21,232 nucleotides of DNA from Rhizophagus sp. LPA8_4_AMF (lineage: Eukaryota; Glomeromycota; Glomeromycetes; Glomerales; Glomeraceae): NCBI GenBank assembly GCA_021464525.1, contig JADRCO010001222.1, positions 1-21,232 on the forward strand. Direction: 5' to 3'. The translations under genes were made by a program, and so were the position numbers. A model generated the notes under the pieces. It worked only from the letters and a program-made list of their open reading frames with translations. It did no database searches and was not told the DNA's origin. Of this stretch, positions 9,360 to 18,662 are shown one piece after another. How positions within the stretch are numbered: the first letter of the stretch is position 1; each line of letters begins with the position of its first letter.

Positions 9360-10322
9360 ATATAACAATAAATTAATTAATTGTATAAGGAAGTGGCAAG
9401 AATTAGTGAAAAATAACACAGTTAAGAAAGGTAGTAAAATTGAGCTAAATGGGTTATTGAAAATACTATATAACGATAATAATAAGGAGTATACAGTATA
9501 AAAAAGATGAAGGAGTTAGTATGATTACAGATAGTAATGTAATTCTAGGAGAATGGAAAAATCATAAAAACTGGATAGGTTTAAGAAATGTAGATTTAAA
9601 CGAACTAGATGAAAAATGGGATAATCAATACAAGCTGTTAGAAGCGATAGTTGATAGTATATACAATTCACTATATGATGAAATTAAATTAGAATAATTA
9701 GTAGATGTGATTAATAGTATAAAGAATAATAAAGCTGCAGGCTATAGTGGGATAACATATGATTTTTGGAAAAAAAGTAAAGACAATACAAAAAAAATTT
9801 TAGTTAGGCTGATGAATAGATTTCTTGAAGAAAATCAATGGCCAACAGAATGGAAAGAAAATATAATTTTCTAATAAAAAAAAGAGAAGAATGGAATAAA
9901 GACTTGGATTCAACACGTCTGATAATGCTAATAGAAGTGACGAGGAAGCTAATAATAAAAATTTCAATGAATAGATTAAGTAATATTTCAAAGGACAATA
10001 ATGTCTTGAAAGGAAGAAATTTTGCAGCGTTAAAAGGGGAAAGTACTTTTGAATCAATTAAGGTATTGCAAAATAGAATAGAGTATGCTAATTTTAAGAA
10101 AATTGAGGCGTGGATAATATTAATGGACATAAGTAAGGCGTATGATTCAGTGAGTGGTTTCTTTTTAGAAAAAGGAATGAATCAAATGAAGATTCCAGAA
10201 ATATTTATTTTTAAAACATTAACATCAATCAGTTTTTGGTGGATACCAATCAGGCTTGAAATACAAGATGCTTACACACATCTAAACAGAATACCTTTAC
10301 ACCAATCAAATTTTGATGTATA
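9360..10322 (+). pseudogene. Non-LTR retrotransposon reverse transcriptase fragment
   Basis: Several broken frames encode the linker and fingers/palm of a LINE-type reverse transcriptase. Around 9520-9695 there is ILGEWKNHKNW and an ELDEKW segment. Around 9700-9870, after a stop, comes INSIKNNKAAGYSGITYDFWKK (the NKAxGxSGI motif) and WPTEWKENIIF. The frame at 9838-10322 has LIEVTRKLIIKI, NRL, NFAALKGEST and ILMDISKAYDSVS, which is RT motif A with its catalytic Asp. The YxDD motif B/C region is not seen, and the frame runs into unrelated repeated sequence at about 10210. Stops and shifts make it non-functional. It lies downstream of an RNase H relic although in intact elements RNase H follows RT, so two copies or a rearrangement are involved. 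Confidence 0.75.
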
Positions 10323-10660
10323 GCAATCAAACTTGGAATGCAAGGTGCTTTAACTAATGTAATCATATTAAACATATAACTAATTTAGCCCACCTGTCTA
10401 TAATCAATATAGTAGATAGTAAAAAAGAAAAATTTTTAATAAGAAAAAATTTTTCATTGGAAATAGCAGAAATTTCTATTGTTTTATTTCCTGCTAGAAT
10501 GTGTCAGAAAACTTTTAGTTAAAATCATTAACACATGTCTAAACAAATACCTACACCAATTATGTTTTGATGTATACCAATTAAACTTGAAATACAAGAT
10601 GCTTTAACTAATGAGATCATACTAAACATATAACTATTAGTTCACCTGTCTTTTACCAAT
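10240..10660 (+). repeat. Diverged direct repeats of retrotransposon-derived sequence
   Basis: A segment at about 10250-10395 (ACTTGAAATACAAGATGCTT-like, CATCTAAACA, TTTTGATGTATA, AACATATAACTA, CACCTGTCT) recurs at about 10530-10652 in the same order. The second copy is preceded at about 10488-10520 by CCTGCTAGAATGTGTCAGAAAACT, which also occurs at 9039-9062. The repeated block is therefore part of the same element family, reduplicated and decayed. Confidence 0.6.
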
Positions 10661-11220
10661 GACTTTATAAAATTGTAAACAGATTGCAGTGAATGAAATT
10701 ATCGATGGAATAAATAATATTCACAAAATAACTGTAAACACTCACAATACTAATAATTATGTAAATTAGTAAAATAGAAATAATTCCCATTGGAAACAGC
10801 AGAAAACCAGTATTTATAATGCCCAAAATCAAATACCATACGCAAATAACCAAAGAACAAGCAAAAAAGCTAGAATACAGTTTTGATCAAGTTATGAACT
10901 TTTTTTACAAATTTAACGCAAAGCCATAAACTTATAAGAACCTCACCCATAGTCTATGCATTAAATGGTGGAATAAAAAGAGTTGAAAATTGATGAGTCC
11001 TTTTAGAAAAATTTTTAAAAACAAATTGAAATTTGCTACATTAATATTTGGAAAATCAATATTATACCAACACTTTTAATTTGGAATGCCTATATGAATA
11101 TTCAATATGTAACATCAAAAGAGTTTAATATATAGCAAAAATAATGGTAAATTAGAGAATACATTATTCCAAGTAGGTTAGAAATAACAGAAGCCATCTT
11201 TTTTGATATTAGGTGAAACT
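10661..11220. other. Transposon debris without identifiable domain
   Basis: The stretch is AT-rich, with moderately balanced bases and many stops in all frames. It connects the retrotransposon repeats with the MULE-like scrap, and is probably old mobile DNA. No domain or gene can be supported. Confidence 0.35.
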
Positions 11221-11274
11221 ATCTGTAAAAATCAAATATTTAACATGGATTCTTCAAATATCAGGTTAAAGCAG

Positions 11275-11475
11275 TTTACTAAAATTTAATAAATAATGAA
11301 GATGATGGTCCTGTTGAAAAATATTTGAATAGATCTATAGAAAGTATTTTTGATCAAATACAAATTCTAATATTTTGGCAATTTGGATGTTTCCAGAACA
11401 GAGAATTAATTACTGCCGATTTCATGATGTTATAGTTTTTGACAATACATACAAAACAAATATATTTGCATGTTC
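11275..11475 (+). pseudogene. MULE-type transposase fragment
   Basis: A short frame from about 11417 reads RFHDVIVFDNTYKTN, matching the DDE-core start typical of MULE/FAR1-like transposases (DVI.FDNTYKTN, in which the Asp of FDNTY is the first catalytic acid). Just upstream, in other frames, are pieces reading INNEDDGPVEKYLN and ILIFWQFG...QNREL, which fit the segment that precedes it in that family (an LFW...Q.ELY pattern). The frame ends at a TGA directly after. Frameshifts and truncation make it dead. Confidence 0.6.
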
Positions 11476-11512
11476 ATGAATGTTAACAATTATGAGCAAA
11501 GCATATGCTTTA

Positions 11513-11546
11513 AGAAGAAATATATATCAAGAAGAAATATATATCA
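11513..11546 (+). repeat. 17-bp tandem duplication
   Basis: AGAAGAAATATATATCA occurs twice back to back, a small slippage-type duplication inside the decayed region after the MULE scrap. Confidence 0.8.
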
Positions 11547-11737
11547 AGATTAATTAGGAGGGAATAAACCATAATTCTATGTTATAGATTAAAATAACTG
11601 ATGGAGAATCATATTTTTATCAATTAATACTTAAAATATACCATACAAAATGAAACGAATTTCATTGATATTGATAGTAAAGCAGAAATTAACTATTTAC
11701 TGTTAATAGAAATCATGCAATATTGACAAATTTTCTA

Positions 11738-12210
11738 ATTTTTGTGGACAACTCCAACTTATTTATCAAAGGAAAATATACCATTGGTAATATTGAGGGA
11801 GCAGGTATCTGAGATTAGTATGATAGAAATTCCTACCAGCTCAACCAACTCAAACTTAATTATGGTCATCTTCTATCAGCAGCAGTACTAAACAGACGAA
11901 CAATGGACAGTACTCCAGTGATAATTGACTCTTGGCCACCTCCAAATGATTCACTATGGCATTGCATTCAGAGTGAAGGCTTTGAGGTGATTGTCTATGA
12001 TAGAAATTTTAAGAATGAAGAAAAAAAAGTGGATGTAGAACTCGTGGCTACTATGTTAAATACCATTGGAATAAGAATCTTGGCATACCTCTTTTAATTT
12101 CTGGAGATAGTAACTATTTGCCCATTTTGAATCAGGTGTTGAAACATAATTAGAGAGTAGAAACTTGGTTTTGTAGATCAGGTATGAAAAAATATTTTGT
12201 GTTATGAAGT
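11738..12210 (+). pseudogene. NYN-domain (PIN-like RNase) gene, broken
   Basis: The stretch encodes most of an NYN domain in order: FVDNSNLFIKGK (first acidic strand), then IEGAG, LKLNYGHLLSA, R at the RR.MDSTPVI strand, WPPPNDSLWHCIQSEGF, VYDRNFKNEEKKVDVEL and, after a frameshift, IPLLISGDSNYLPIL and VETWFCRSG. The acidic residues of VDNSN, KKVD and SGDSNY are those expected for metal binding in this family of predicted RNases. Two stops (TGA and TAG near 11810-11820), a +1 shift near 12070 and a TAG where the family has Trp (near 12150) break it. An intact frame of 64 codons remains at 11903-12097. I see no start region, so the copy is also 5'-truncated or unrecognisable upstream. It lies about 260 bases downstream of the MULE scrap. 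Confidence 0.75.
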
Positions 12211-12483
12211 CAAATAAGTTATCTAAGTGAAATTCTAATTCTATAGCAATGTCTAATGACCTAATAAGAGAGACCAGTTTTTATTTTTTGGTATGTCCCG
12301 CCTTGCCGATTAACTAATAAATTATTTTTTTAAAATAAATTTTTTTAGAAAATAGAATATACCGTAACATATTAACGTTTTGATATATTTGATATTGCTT
12401 TTCCTCCGTCGTTGTTACCACATGATAAAATAAAAAGAACTAAACTTTTTTTTTCGTTGCTTTCCATATATTTCTGATTTATA
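12211..12483. other. Intergenic DNA with T-rich leader before a broken frame
   Basis: No gene is seen. The right end (about 12395-12483) is pyrimidine-rich (CTTTTCCTCCGTCG, CTTTTTTTTTCGTTGC) and leads into an ATG at 12484, so it may be a former promoter/leader. Confidence 0.3.
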
Positions 12484-12798
12484 ATGTCAATACTTCCTGA
12501 TATTAATACAATTTTATGCATAAATGAAATTGACGAACTAAGCAAGGTAGATATAAGTGATGATAATAATGATAAATTGATAATGACTTTGTTCTTGATG
12601 TAGGAAGGTGTTGAAGATGATAATACAATACGTCAGTACCAGAAGAATCTAAGGAAACAAATAAAATGAAACTTATTAATTCCAGTTAAAGAATATGAAA
12701 AATGGATAAAAAACATTGCCAATGGAATGAATGATGATATTGTCATTAGTATGGGCATTATAAGAGTGTTTCCGGTGAAAATTCAAAAAATTACTTAA
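12484..12798 (+). pseudogene. Small unknown reading frame with two in-frame stops
   Basis: From the ATG at 12484 a single frame can be followed for 105 codons to the TAA at 12796-12798, with only two interruptions (TAG at 12601, TGA at 12667). It begins MSILPDINTILCINEIDELS, is acidic in the middle (DISDDNND, EGVEDDN) and later reads VKEYEKWIKNIANGMNDD and VISMGIIRVFPVK. I do not recognise the family. The first stop could instead be part of an intron: GTAGAT after codon AAG near 12547 and ...GATGTAG before GAA at 12604 would give about 57 bases, but the second stop would remain. A former gene is more likely than a working one. Confidence 0.4.
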
Positions 12799-13724
12799 TT
12801 TGTAAAAATTATACAAATGTTCATTTATAATAGTAAAATATTAAAATTTATTATTTAAACTTGTTAGTTACAGATGTTATTTTACTTGCACTACGCGTTT
12901 GATTTTTTTTGCATATAAAGGAATTGACTTTTTGCGTAAGATGAAAGTTTTACGTCGAATTTTTTTTTGTTTAAAATAAGAATTCGTGTCGGACGTTTTT
13001 GCGTAAGATAGGAATTACTTCGCTAAAATTTATGTCGGGAGTCGGGATTTAGATATTGATCATGTGTTGATTTCGTTCATTTGTTTTTCCATTTAAATAA
13101 AACAAAAATTCATGATAAGAAACGAATCTTTTAAAAAATTTGGTAATTAAACAAGCGAAATAGATTTATTAGAGGAATTTATTAAAAAAAAAGCGGGTAA
13201 TAACTTCATTTAAACCATAATTTGTAGATATTGGAATGAAGTAGAAACATGATGAATTGATAATAATGTTAGAGAATTTGGGGTATAGTCTTCGTTCGAT
13301 ATTAAAAAAAACTGAAGGTAATACATATAATATCAACTAGTAATTTTAAATAATTGATAAAATAATTGATTATTTAATAAATTGGAATTGAATTAGTTAT
13401 TATATCAAAAAAAAGTAATAATAATATACAGTATATTTTTACGGCACAGCGTTGATAACGTGACACATCCATTAAAATAGATTGGTCGTATCCTGATCAT
13501 CCTGTGCTACATTAAATTTTTGTTCCCACAAATATTTTTTTTTTAAGAGAAAAAAATTTAACTATACCTTACCGAGATAAATTTTTTTTAAAAAAAATCA
13601 TTTTTTGTCATAGTTATGTCGCAAATAAAATTGAATTATCAAAATATATACGTAATATTGATATTCTATAATTATATAACGGAATAACCTTCACCCTATG
13701 TAAAATTATAACATTTTTTTCAAG
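12799..13724. other. AT-rich intergenic region upstream of the PARP-like gene
   Basis: No gene is recognised. A short repeated word TTTTTGCGTAAGAT occurs at about 12930 and about 12998 near TACGTCG/GTGTCGG pieces, perhaps from a small repeat. Close to the PARP-like gene there are T(n)A(n) tracts (about 13535-13555 and 13580-13600) and a final T run directly before CAAG-ATG at 13725, which are probably part of its promoter or leader. A minus-strand frame at 13614-13856 is a shadow of exon 1. Confidence 0.4.
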
Positions 13725-15131
13725 ATGCTTACATGCCTTTATTGTGGTGTCAATGAACCAGATAAGGGTCCTCATGGAGACGATGGTGAATACTGTTCTG
13801 ACTTTTGTCGTTCGGAAATTTCGAAAGCTAAAAACAAGGACACATTGTGTATTCAATGTAAAGCATTTCCACGAGTTAATCAGTCATTTTTTTGTGGAAA
13901 AAAGTGGTGTCGCAATTGTATGAATTGTAATGTGAGTATAATTTTATTTGTTATTATGATCATGTAATATTATCTTTTTTTAAAAGTTTAAAATAAATAT
14001 CCTCGTTAAAATTATATATAATTAATTGATATAGAAAAAGTCAATTATGAATTCAGATACATTATGGTGTGGGAATAAGTGTCGCGACAGCATTCCTAAT
14101 TGGAAAAATTTGATCGAAGGTAATAATTTATTTTTCACATTGTAAAACGAAATTCTTGTGTCAATTTATAACGTTTGTAACGTAATTTTTTTATCAAATT
14201 ATAGCCCCTAGAATTATTAAATTGGAAGCGTATAGTAGTTCCTATAAATCGGTACTTAAGCAATGGAAAGAATCTTGGAAATCGTGTGATGGAGAAGAAA
14301 TTCCTGAAGTAAAAGCGGTTTGGGAGATTATCGTTTCGTGGAAAATTTTAAGAAGGTAAACGATTACTTATTATTGATACAGTATTTTTGTACCTAATAA
14401 CCATATTAATACTATTTTCGAAATAAATATAGATATGAAGCATATCGGAATGAGATAGAACGAACAGGTCACTTCAAAGGTAATAGACACTCTACACTTT
14501 CTACGATTAATAATAACATGATTAATGCAGAAGTATTTGAAAAATTGATTAAGATCAATTCATTTTTTTTTTAAAAAAAAAAAGCATTGATCAATGGTAA
14601 TGAACAACGGTGAGTTAAATATTATAATTTTACACTCTTCATGCTTTTTATAAATTGGAATTTATTAACATTTGTCTCTATACATACAGAAGATTTCACG
14701 GCAGCAGCCAGACCTGTCTTATCGGTATCGTGGATGGTAACTTATGCAACTCTCCCTCATGTTCCACTTGTCAAATTATCAAACATTCATACAGACTTCC
14801 TTCCTCGAGTTATGGTGCTTTTGGTTGTGGGATTTATTTTACTGCAAACTCTTCAAAGGCAAATTGGCATAATCGTGGTTCTAGGCATTTATATAACGGC
14901 ACGTGGTTCCGAACTGTGTTATTAAATCGAGTTGTTGTGGGAAGATGGTGGAATCAGTTAGAATTTAAAAGGTTCGTTGCACCACCTCCTGGATATCATA
15001 GTATTATAGGTGAACCAAGTGATGAGGGCAGAATTAAGTTGGATGAATTAGTAGTATATATGGAGGCTGCATGTATACCACGTTATTTGATCGTGTACAA
15101 AGAGTTAAAAAAGGAGATTCCGCGTCTATAG
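13725..15131 (+). CDS. PARP-like ADP-ribosyltransferase with N-terminal cysteine modules, six exons
   Basis: Proposed exons: 13725-13931, 14035-14119, 14205-14355, 14433-14479, 14585-14609, 14690-15131; all introns are GT-AG and the frame closes at 318 residues. The N-terminus has three tandem CxxC...CxxxC-type modules: C4/C7 with C24/C28; C42/C45 with C57/C62; C65/C68 with C81/C85, presumably zinc-binding. The middle (about 100-170) is helical and Trp/Lys-rich. The catalytic domain follows: FHGSS with His175, AFGCGIYFTANSSKA with Tyr221, VVVGRWW, PPPGYHSIIGEPS, DELVVY with Glu291. Thus the H-Y-E triad of NAD+-using PARP enzymes looks intact. A cysteine cluster (C181, C191, C196, C199) follows the His strand, as in other fungal PARP-like proteins I recall. 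Target and localisation are unknown; no signal peptide or membrane segment is seen. The 25-base exon 5 is the least certain part of the model. A dead copy lies downstream. Confidence 0.8.
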
Positions 15132-15828
15132 CGTAGTTCAGAATATTAATTAGGATATATTTAAAAATGACATATATTTACATTTTTTTTAATGGGAAAA
15201 CATATATGATCAATGTTTCATTTTTGCAGAGAGGAGTCAATAAATAAATTGATATTTAATTTACTAATGTTAAAGGAACGGAGGTATTCAATATCAATGA
15301 TATTACTTAATCCTAATTGTCGTTAGGAAGATTAATTTTGAACAGCACTTAATATTATTAAAAATGAAATATAATGTAATAATACATTAATCATTTTTGT
15401 TATTTCTAATGATAGAGTCGAATATATTGAACGTGATATATATTGTATTTTTGATATAATTTTTTCATTTTAGAGACTCGCTGTTTTGCAGAATTTTAAA
15501 AATTCGTAATTTTTAACTTATTTATATTAAACAATTTAGATAATGTTTTCTTTTTACATTAAAAACATTGATATGTTTTAGATTTTCCATTAAATTTATA
15601 AAAATATGCAATTATGAAGCTATGTTTTGTATTACATATTTTGCATTGGAGTACAAACAAATTGAATATACATCACAACGTGTTAAAGTCTAGCGATGAT
15701 TATGAAGTGATAATTTATTAATAAAATATGTATATATATAAATAATGATAACATTAAAAGACTAAAAAATTGAACCATGAATTGAATTTCTAAATTAAGC
15801 TATTACTGATTCTGAACTTCAATTTACT
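15132..15828. other. Intergenic region between convergent genes
   Basis: It holds the 3' ends of the PARP-like gene (+) and the F-box gene (-), which converge. Part of it (about 15216-15345) belongs to the duplicated block: GTTAAAGGAACG(G)AGG followed by ATCAATGATATTA-like words recurs at about 20725-20765 after the dead PARP-like copy. I see nothing else. Confidence 0.5.
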
Positions 15829-17307
15829 TCACAAATATAAATATTTGGTTTCTCTATCAATTACTCCTTCTTCAAAATATTTTTCCACAACCTTAATATG
15901 TTCTTGAGTAAAATGATAACATTTATCAAAACGTGTAACAAATTTAATTGGGATTCTACCTCTCCATCTTTCAAAAAAATTTCGTAGGCTAGTAGCTGAA
16001 AATATAAAATCTTCATTAAAGGAAAATTCTTTAAAAGTTTTTGGCGAACAATCTGCTAGAATATTTAATATTTCATCACAATTATCTTCTTCTATATCAT
16101 CCATACGTAAATGTAATTTATTTAATTTTGTACAATTTAAGAGAATTTCTTTTATACCATTTAAATTTTCAAATTGAATATTAATTTTCAAACATTCGAG
16201 ATTTGGACAATTTCTAGAGATGGCTTTAAATAACCTTTTAGTGTAATCAAGATTTTGATGATTCCGTATACTTATTTTTTTAATGTTACCATGAGAATTT
16301 TCAATTAACATACAAACTTCATGACGTGGTAAATATCGTGTTATGAGGTACTGAAGTTTTGGAAAAGAAGCAATTGATAAATAATTTTGCAATTCTTGTA
16401 ATTCTTGTTCATTATAACCGTAATCATTACTAAAATTTAAGTATTCTAAATTTATTAATAATGAAAAGGATTTTGGTGTGAGTAAGACATTTTGTATAAT
16501 AAGTTCTTTTAATGCACCAGCTTTTCTTTCTATTACTTCACTTAATTGTATACTTGTTATTTCTTGATATTTGCAATGTAAGGCTAACGATTGTAAGTTT
16601 TTTTGATTATCAATAAATTTAGTTAAGCCTGGAATATCTCCTTCACAATCCCATACTTCCAAATCTTCAATATTTTGACAAATTTTTGCCATTTCAATTA
16701 AATTTTCTGAAACTGAACTTTTACAACATTTAATACTTAAAGTATAGAGCTGAGAAAAAAAAGTTGATGCTCCAGGGTATTGATATAAAGGTAATGTTGT
16801 TACCCAATGAAATTCTATTATATTCTTACAATTGTTGATAAATAATTTGTAAAATTCTTTTTCCAAAATTTTATATTTTTCCTGATATTTATGAGAATTA
16901 TTTTCTTTAATCAATGCACGTCCTATATCATTGATAAGAGTCATCGGAAAATGTGAATAAAAACTAATGTAATTGAATAATGGTTTGTTTGAATAAGGAG
17001 TTAAAATTAAAATAACATCATTTTCAATTAATAATAGTTTTGAAGATGCTGGTAATAAGTTGATTATCATATTATAAAATTTATTAAATGATGAATATTC
17101 ATTATTTTTACTACGATTAGAAGCTTTGTTATTAATAGAAACTTTATAATAATGATTAGTAAGAGTTTCATAAGGAGTTTTCCATAATATTTGTACTCCT
17201 ATCGTACACCAAAATCTATTTACCAAAATACAAGAATATAAAGAATTTAGATCATCATTTAATTCACTAAAAATAATATAGAGACAATCTTCGTTGAGAT
17301 CTGACAT
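15829..17307 (-). CDS. F-box / leucine-rich repeat protein
   Basis: An uninterrupted frame of 492 residues. The N-terminus (about residues 4-46) is an F-box: LNEDCLYIIFSEL, then SLYSCILVNRFWC and VQILWKTPY, the last typical of the fungal form that ends in WxxPY. The rest, from about residue 160, is a run of irregular leucine-rich repeats with L.SL.LHC, LEYLNFSND, LECLKINIQ and LNKLHLRMDD strands. Known role of the family: the F-box binds Skp1 in an SCF ubiquitin ligase and the LRRs select the target; the target here is unknown. The start ATG is preceded by AAA on the coding strand, and translation begins close to the F-box as usual. The gene is intronless. Related relics occur at 5.2 kb and 6.7-7.1 kb. 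It sits between an intact PARP-like gene and its dead copy. Confidence 0.9.
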   Translation of the reverse strand: MSDLNEDCLYIIFSELNDDLNSLYSCILVNRFWCTIGVQILWKTPYETLTNHYYKVSINNKASNRSKNNEYSSFNKFYNMIINLLPASSKLLLIENDVILILTPYSNKPLFNYISFYSHFPMTLINDIGRALIKENNSHKYQEKYKILEKEFYKLFINNCKNIIEFHWVTTLPLYQYPGASTFFSQLYTLSIKCCKSSVSENLIEMAKICQNIEDLEVWDCEGDIPGLTKFIDNQKNLQSLALHCKYQEITSIQLSEVIERKAGALKELIIQNVLLTPKSFSLLINLEYLNFSNDYGYNEQELQELQNYLSIASFPKLQYLITRYLPRHEVCMLIENSHGNIKKISIRNHQNLDYTKRLFKAISRNCPNLECLKINIQFENLNGIKEILLNCTKLNKLHLRMDDIEEDNCDEILNILADCSPKTFKEFSFNEDFIFSATSLRNFFERWRGRIPIKFVTRFDKCYHFTQEHIKVVEKYFEEGVIDRETKYLYL

Positions 17308-18120
17308 ATTTTAAAATGGTGAAATTTCAAAAAAAAAAAATGAATAATAAAAAAAAACTACAAAGTCCGTTTATTATTTATTATGATTATAACTTGTAAG
17401 CCATAGCAAGTTAGTCTCTTACTCTCTTTTGATCATTTTAAGGGGTAATGTAATCTGACGTAAATTAAATGCAACAACAATTATAAATGGAGCAAAAAAA
17501 AAAAATATTCTATATATTATGATTATAAGCCACAGATTAAGTCACACAAATTAACCTCTTTAATATAAGCTAATGTAAATTAAGAATAACGTCTATCATT
17601 GTACAACGGAGAAGTTTAGACATGGTGACACAAAATACCACGCATCATTGTACAATGACCATTGTAAGTTTTTAGAGCAATAAGAATAAAAGATCAAATG
17701 TTTATTTATTAATCACGTGACAAATTAAAAATGGTTTCCGTTTAATGGTTCGAAAAAATCATTTAATAAATAAATGCATTATAACATATAATTTTTATTA
17801 TCCTTGCGAAAAAAAGAGTATATGTAAAAATCAAAAGACATAAATAATCGTTTTGTATTTGGAATAATAAATTCTTTTTTGCAAAATATAGATTATAAAT
17901 ATTTTAAGAAAAACAAAGTTTTTATTAGGAAACTTTTTTTTCATGTTTTTGTATACCGAAAATAGATCTACATTTAACCAACCACAGAAGTGCTCAATTA
18001 CTTTATAAGACAAAAAAATGGTTATTTACCAGACATTTTCTTTTTTATGGGGTAAGAATAATAAGAGTGGAATAGTTTCAAATGCCGTGCTTGAGTCAAA
18101 AGTTATATCTTAAAAGGACT
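17308..18120. other. AT-rich region upstream of the F-box gene
   Basis: The part next to 17307 should hold the promoter of the minus-strand F-box gene (A/T runs at 17328-17356). A diverged direct duplication is visible: TTATTATGATTATAA...AAG..A...TAATGTAA at about 17370-17480 is echoed at about 17515-17590. CATTGTACAATG at 17647-17658 is a perfect 12-base palindrome, and a related CATTGTACAACG lies at about 17597. No gene is seen; the 60-codon frame at 17831-18013 has no motif. Confidence 0.4.
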
Positions 18121-18174
18121 TTTAAGTAGAAAAAGCGGACCATGGGTTGATAATCCAAATATCAATCAATATAT

Positions 18175-18470
18175 GAATTAGATAAAGAATTAAAGACTGA
18201 GTCTGAGGAGCGAGGTATTGCTATACAGAAATTATATGGTTCTAAAAATAATAATAAAATTCAGTCCATCAAAGTTCAGAAAATTATTGAAACAAATTCA
18301 TAAATATATAAAAACATTGAAAAAAGATGGATATAATATTTGGGTGGTTATTCATTAATATCAGTTGTTGCATTTTGAATTATAACAAAAAGAATCAATT
18401 TCAAACAAATAAACTATGAATATGCATTAAAGAATAGATAGATTATTGAGTTAGAACAAGGTATAAATAT
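18175..18470 (+). pseudogene. Fragment of an unknown charged, coiled-coil-like coding sequence
   Basis: A clean 42-codon stretch at 18175-18303 begins ELDKELKTESEERGIAIQKL and is rich in Glu, Lys and Gln, with a following KIQSIKVQKIIE segment that could form a coiled coil. After the stop, other frames give YLGGYSLISVVAF (hydrophobic) and NYEYALKNR.IIELEQGI, which seem to continue the same gene. No start codon or intact frame exists. I do not recognise a named family. The codon-like pattern and loss of frame suggest a decayed gene. Confidence 0.35.
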
Positions 18471-18654
18471 ATAAATCTTCAGAATGGAAATTATTATTTT
18501 ATCGTTGTTTTTAAAGAATCACAATGTCAAAATCATGTCCTGAAATATAATGTCAAATTTATATTCTAATTAAGTACCCTAAATAGTGCATATCTTTGAA
18601 CTAACACTACACTTAAAATTTCATAAAAATTCCGTTTTATTGCAGTTGTATGAG

Positions 18655-18662
18655 CTGTAAAG
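18655..18662 (+). repeat. Left target-site duplication CTGTAAAG of the hAT element
   Basis: CTGTAAAG immediately precedes the element end CAGTGTTCGG and is repeated exactly on the other side at 19696-19703. Eight bases is the diagnostic target-duplication length of hAT transposons. Confidence 0.92.

Noticed and set aside
9800..10130. Minus-strand frames of 85 and 108 codons
   Set aside because: They are antisense to the reverse transcriptase fragment, which has clear RT motifs on the plus strand.
14641..14925. 94-codon frame overlapping exon 6 of the PARP-like gene
   Set aside because: It is a +1 shadow; the FHGSS, GIYF and DELVVY motifs are in the other frame.
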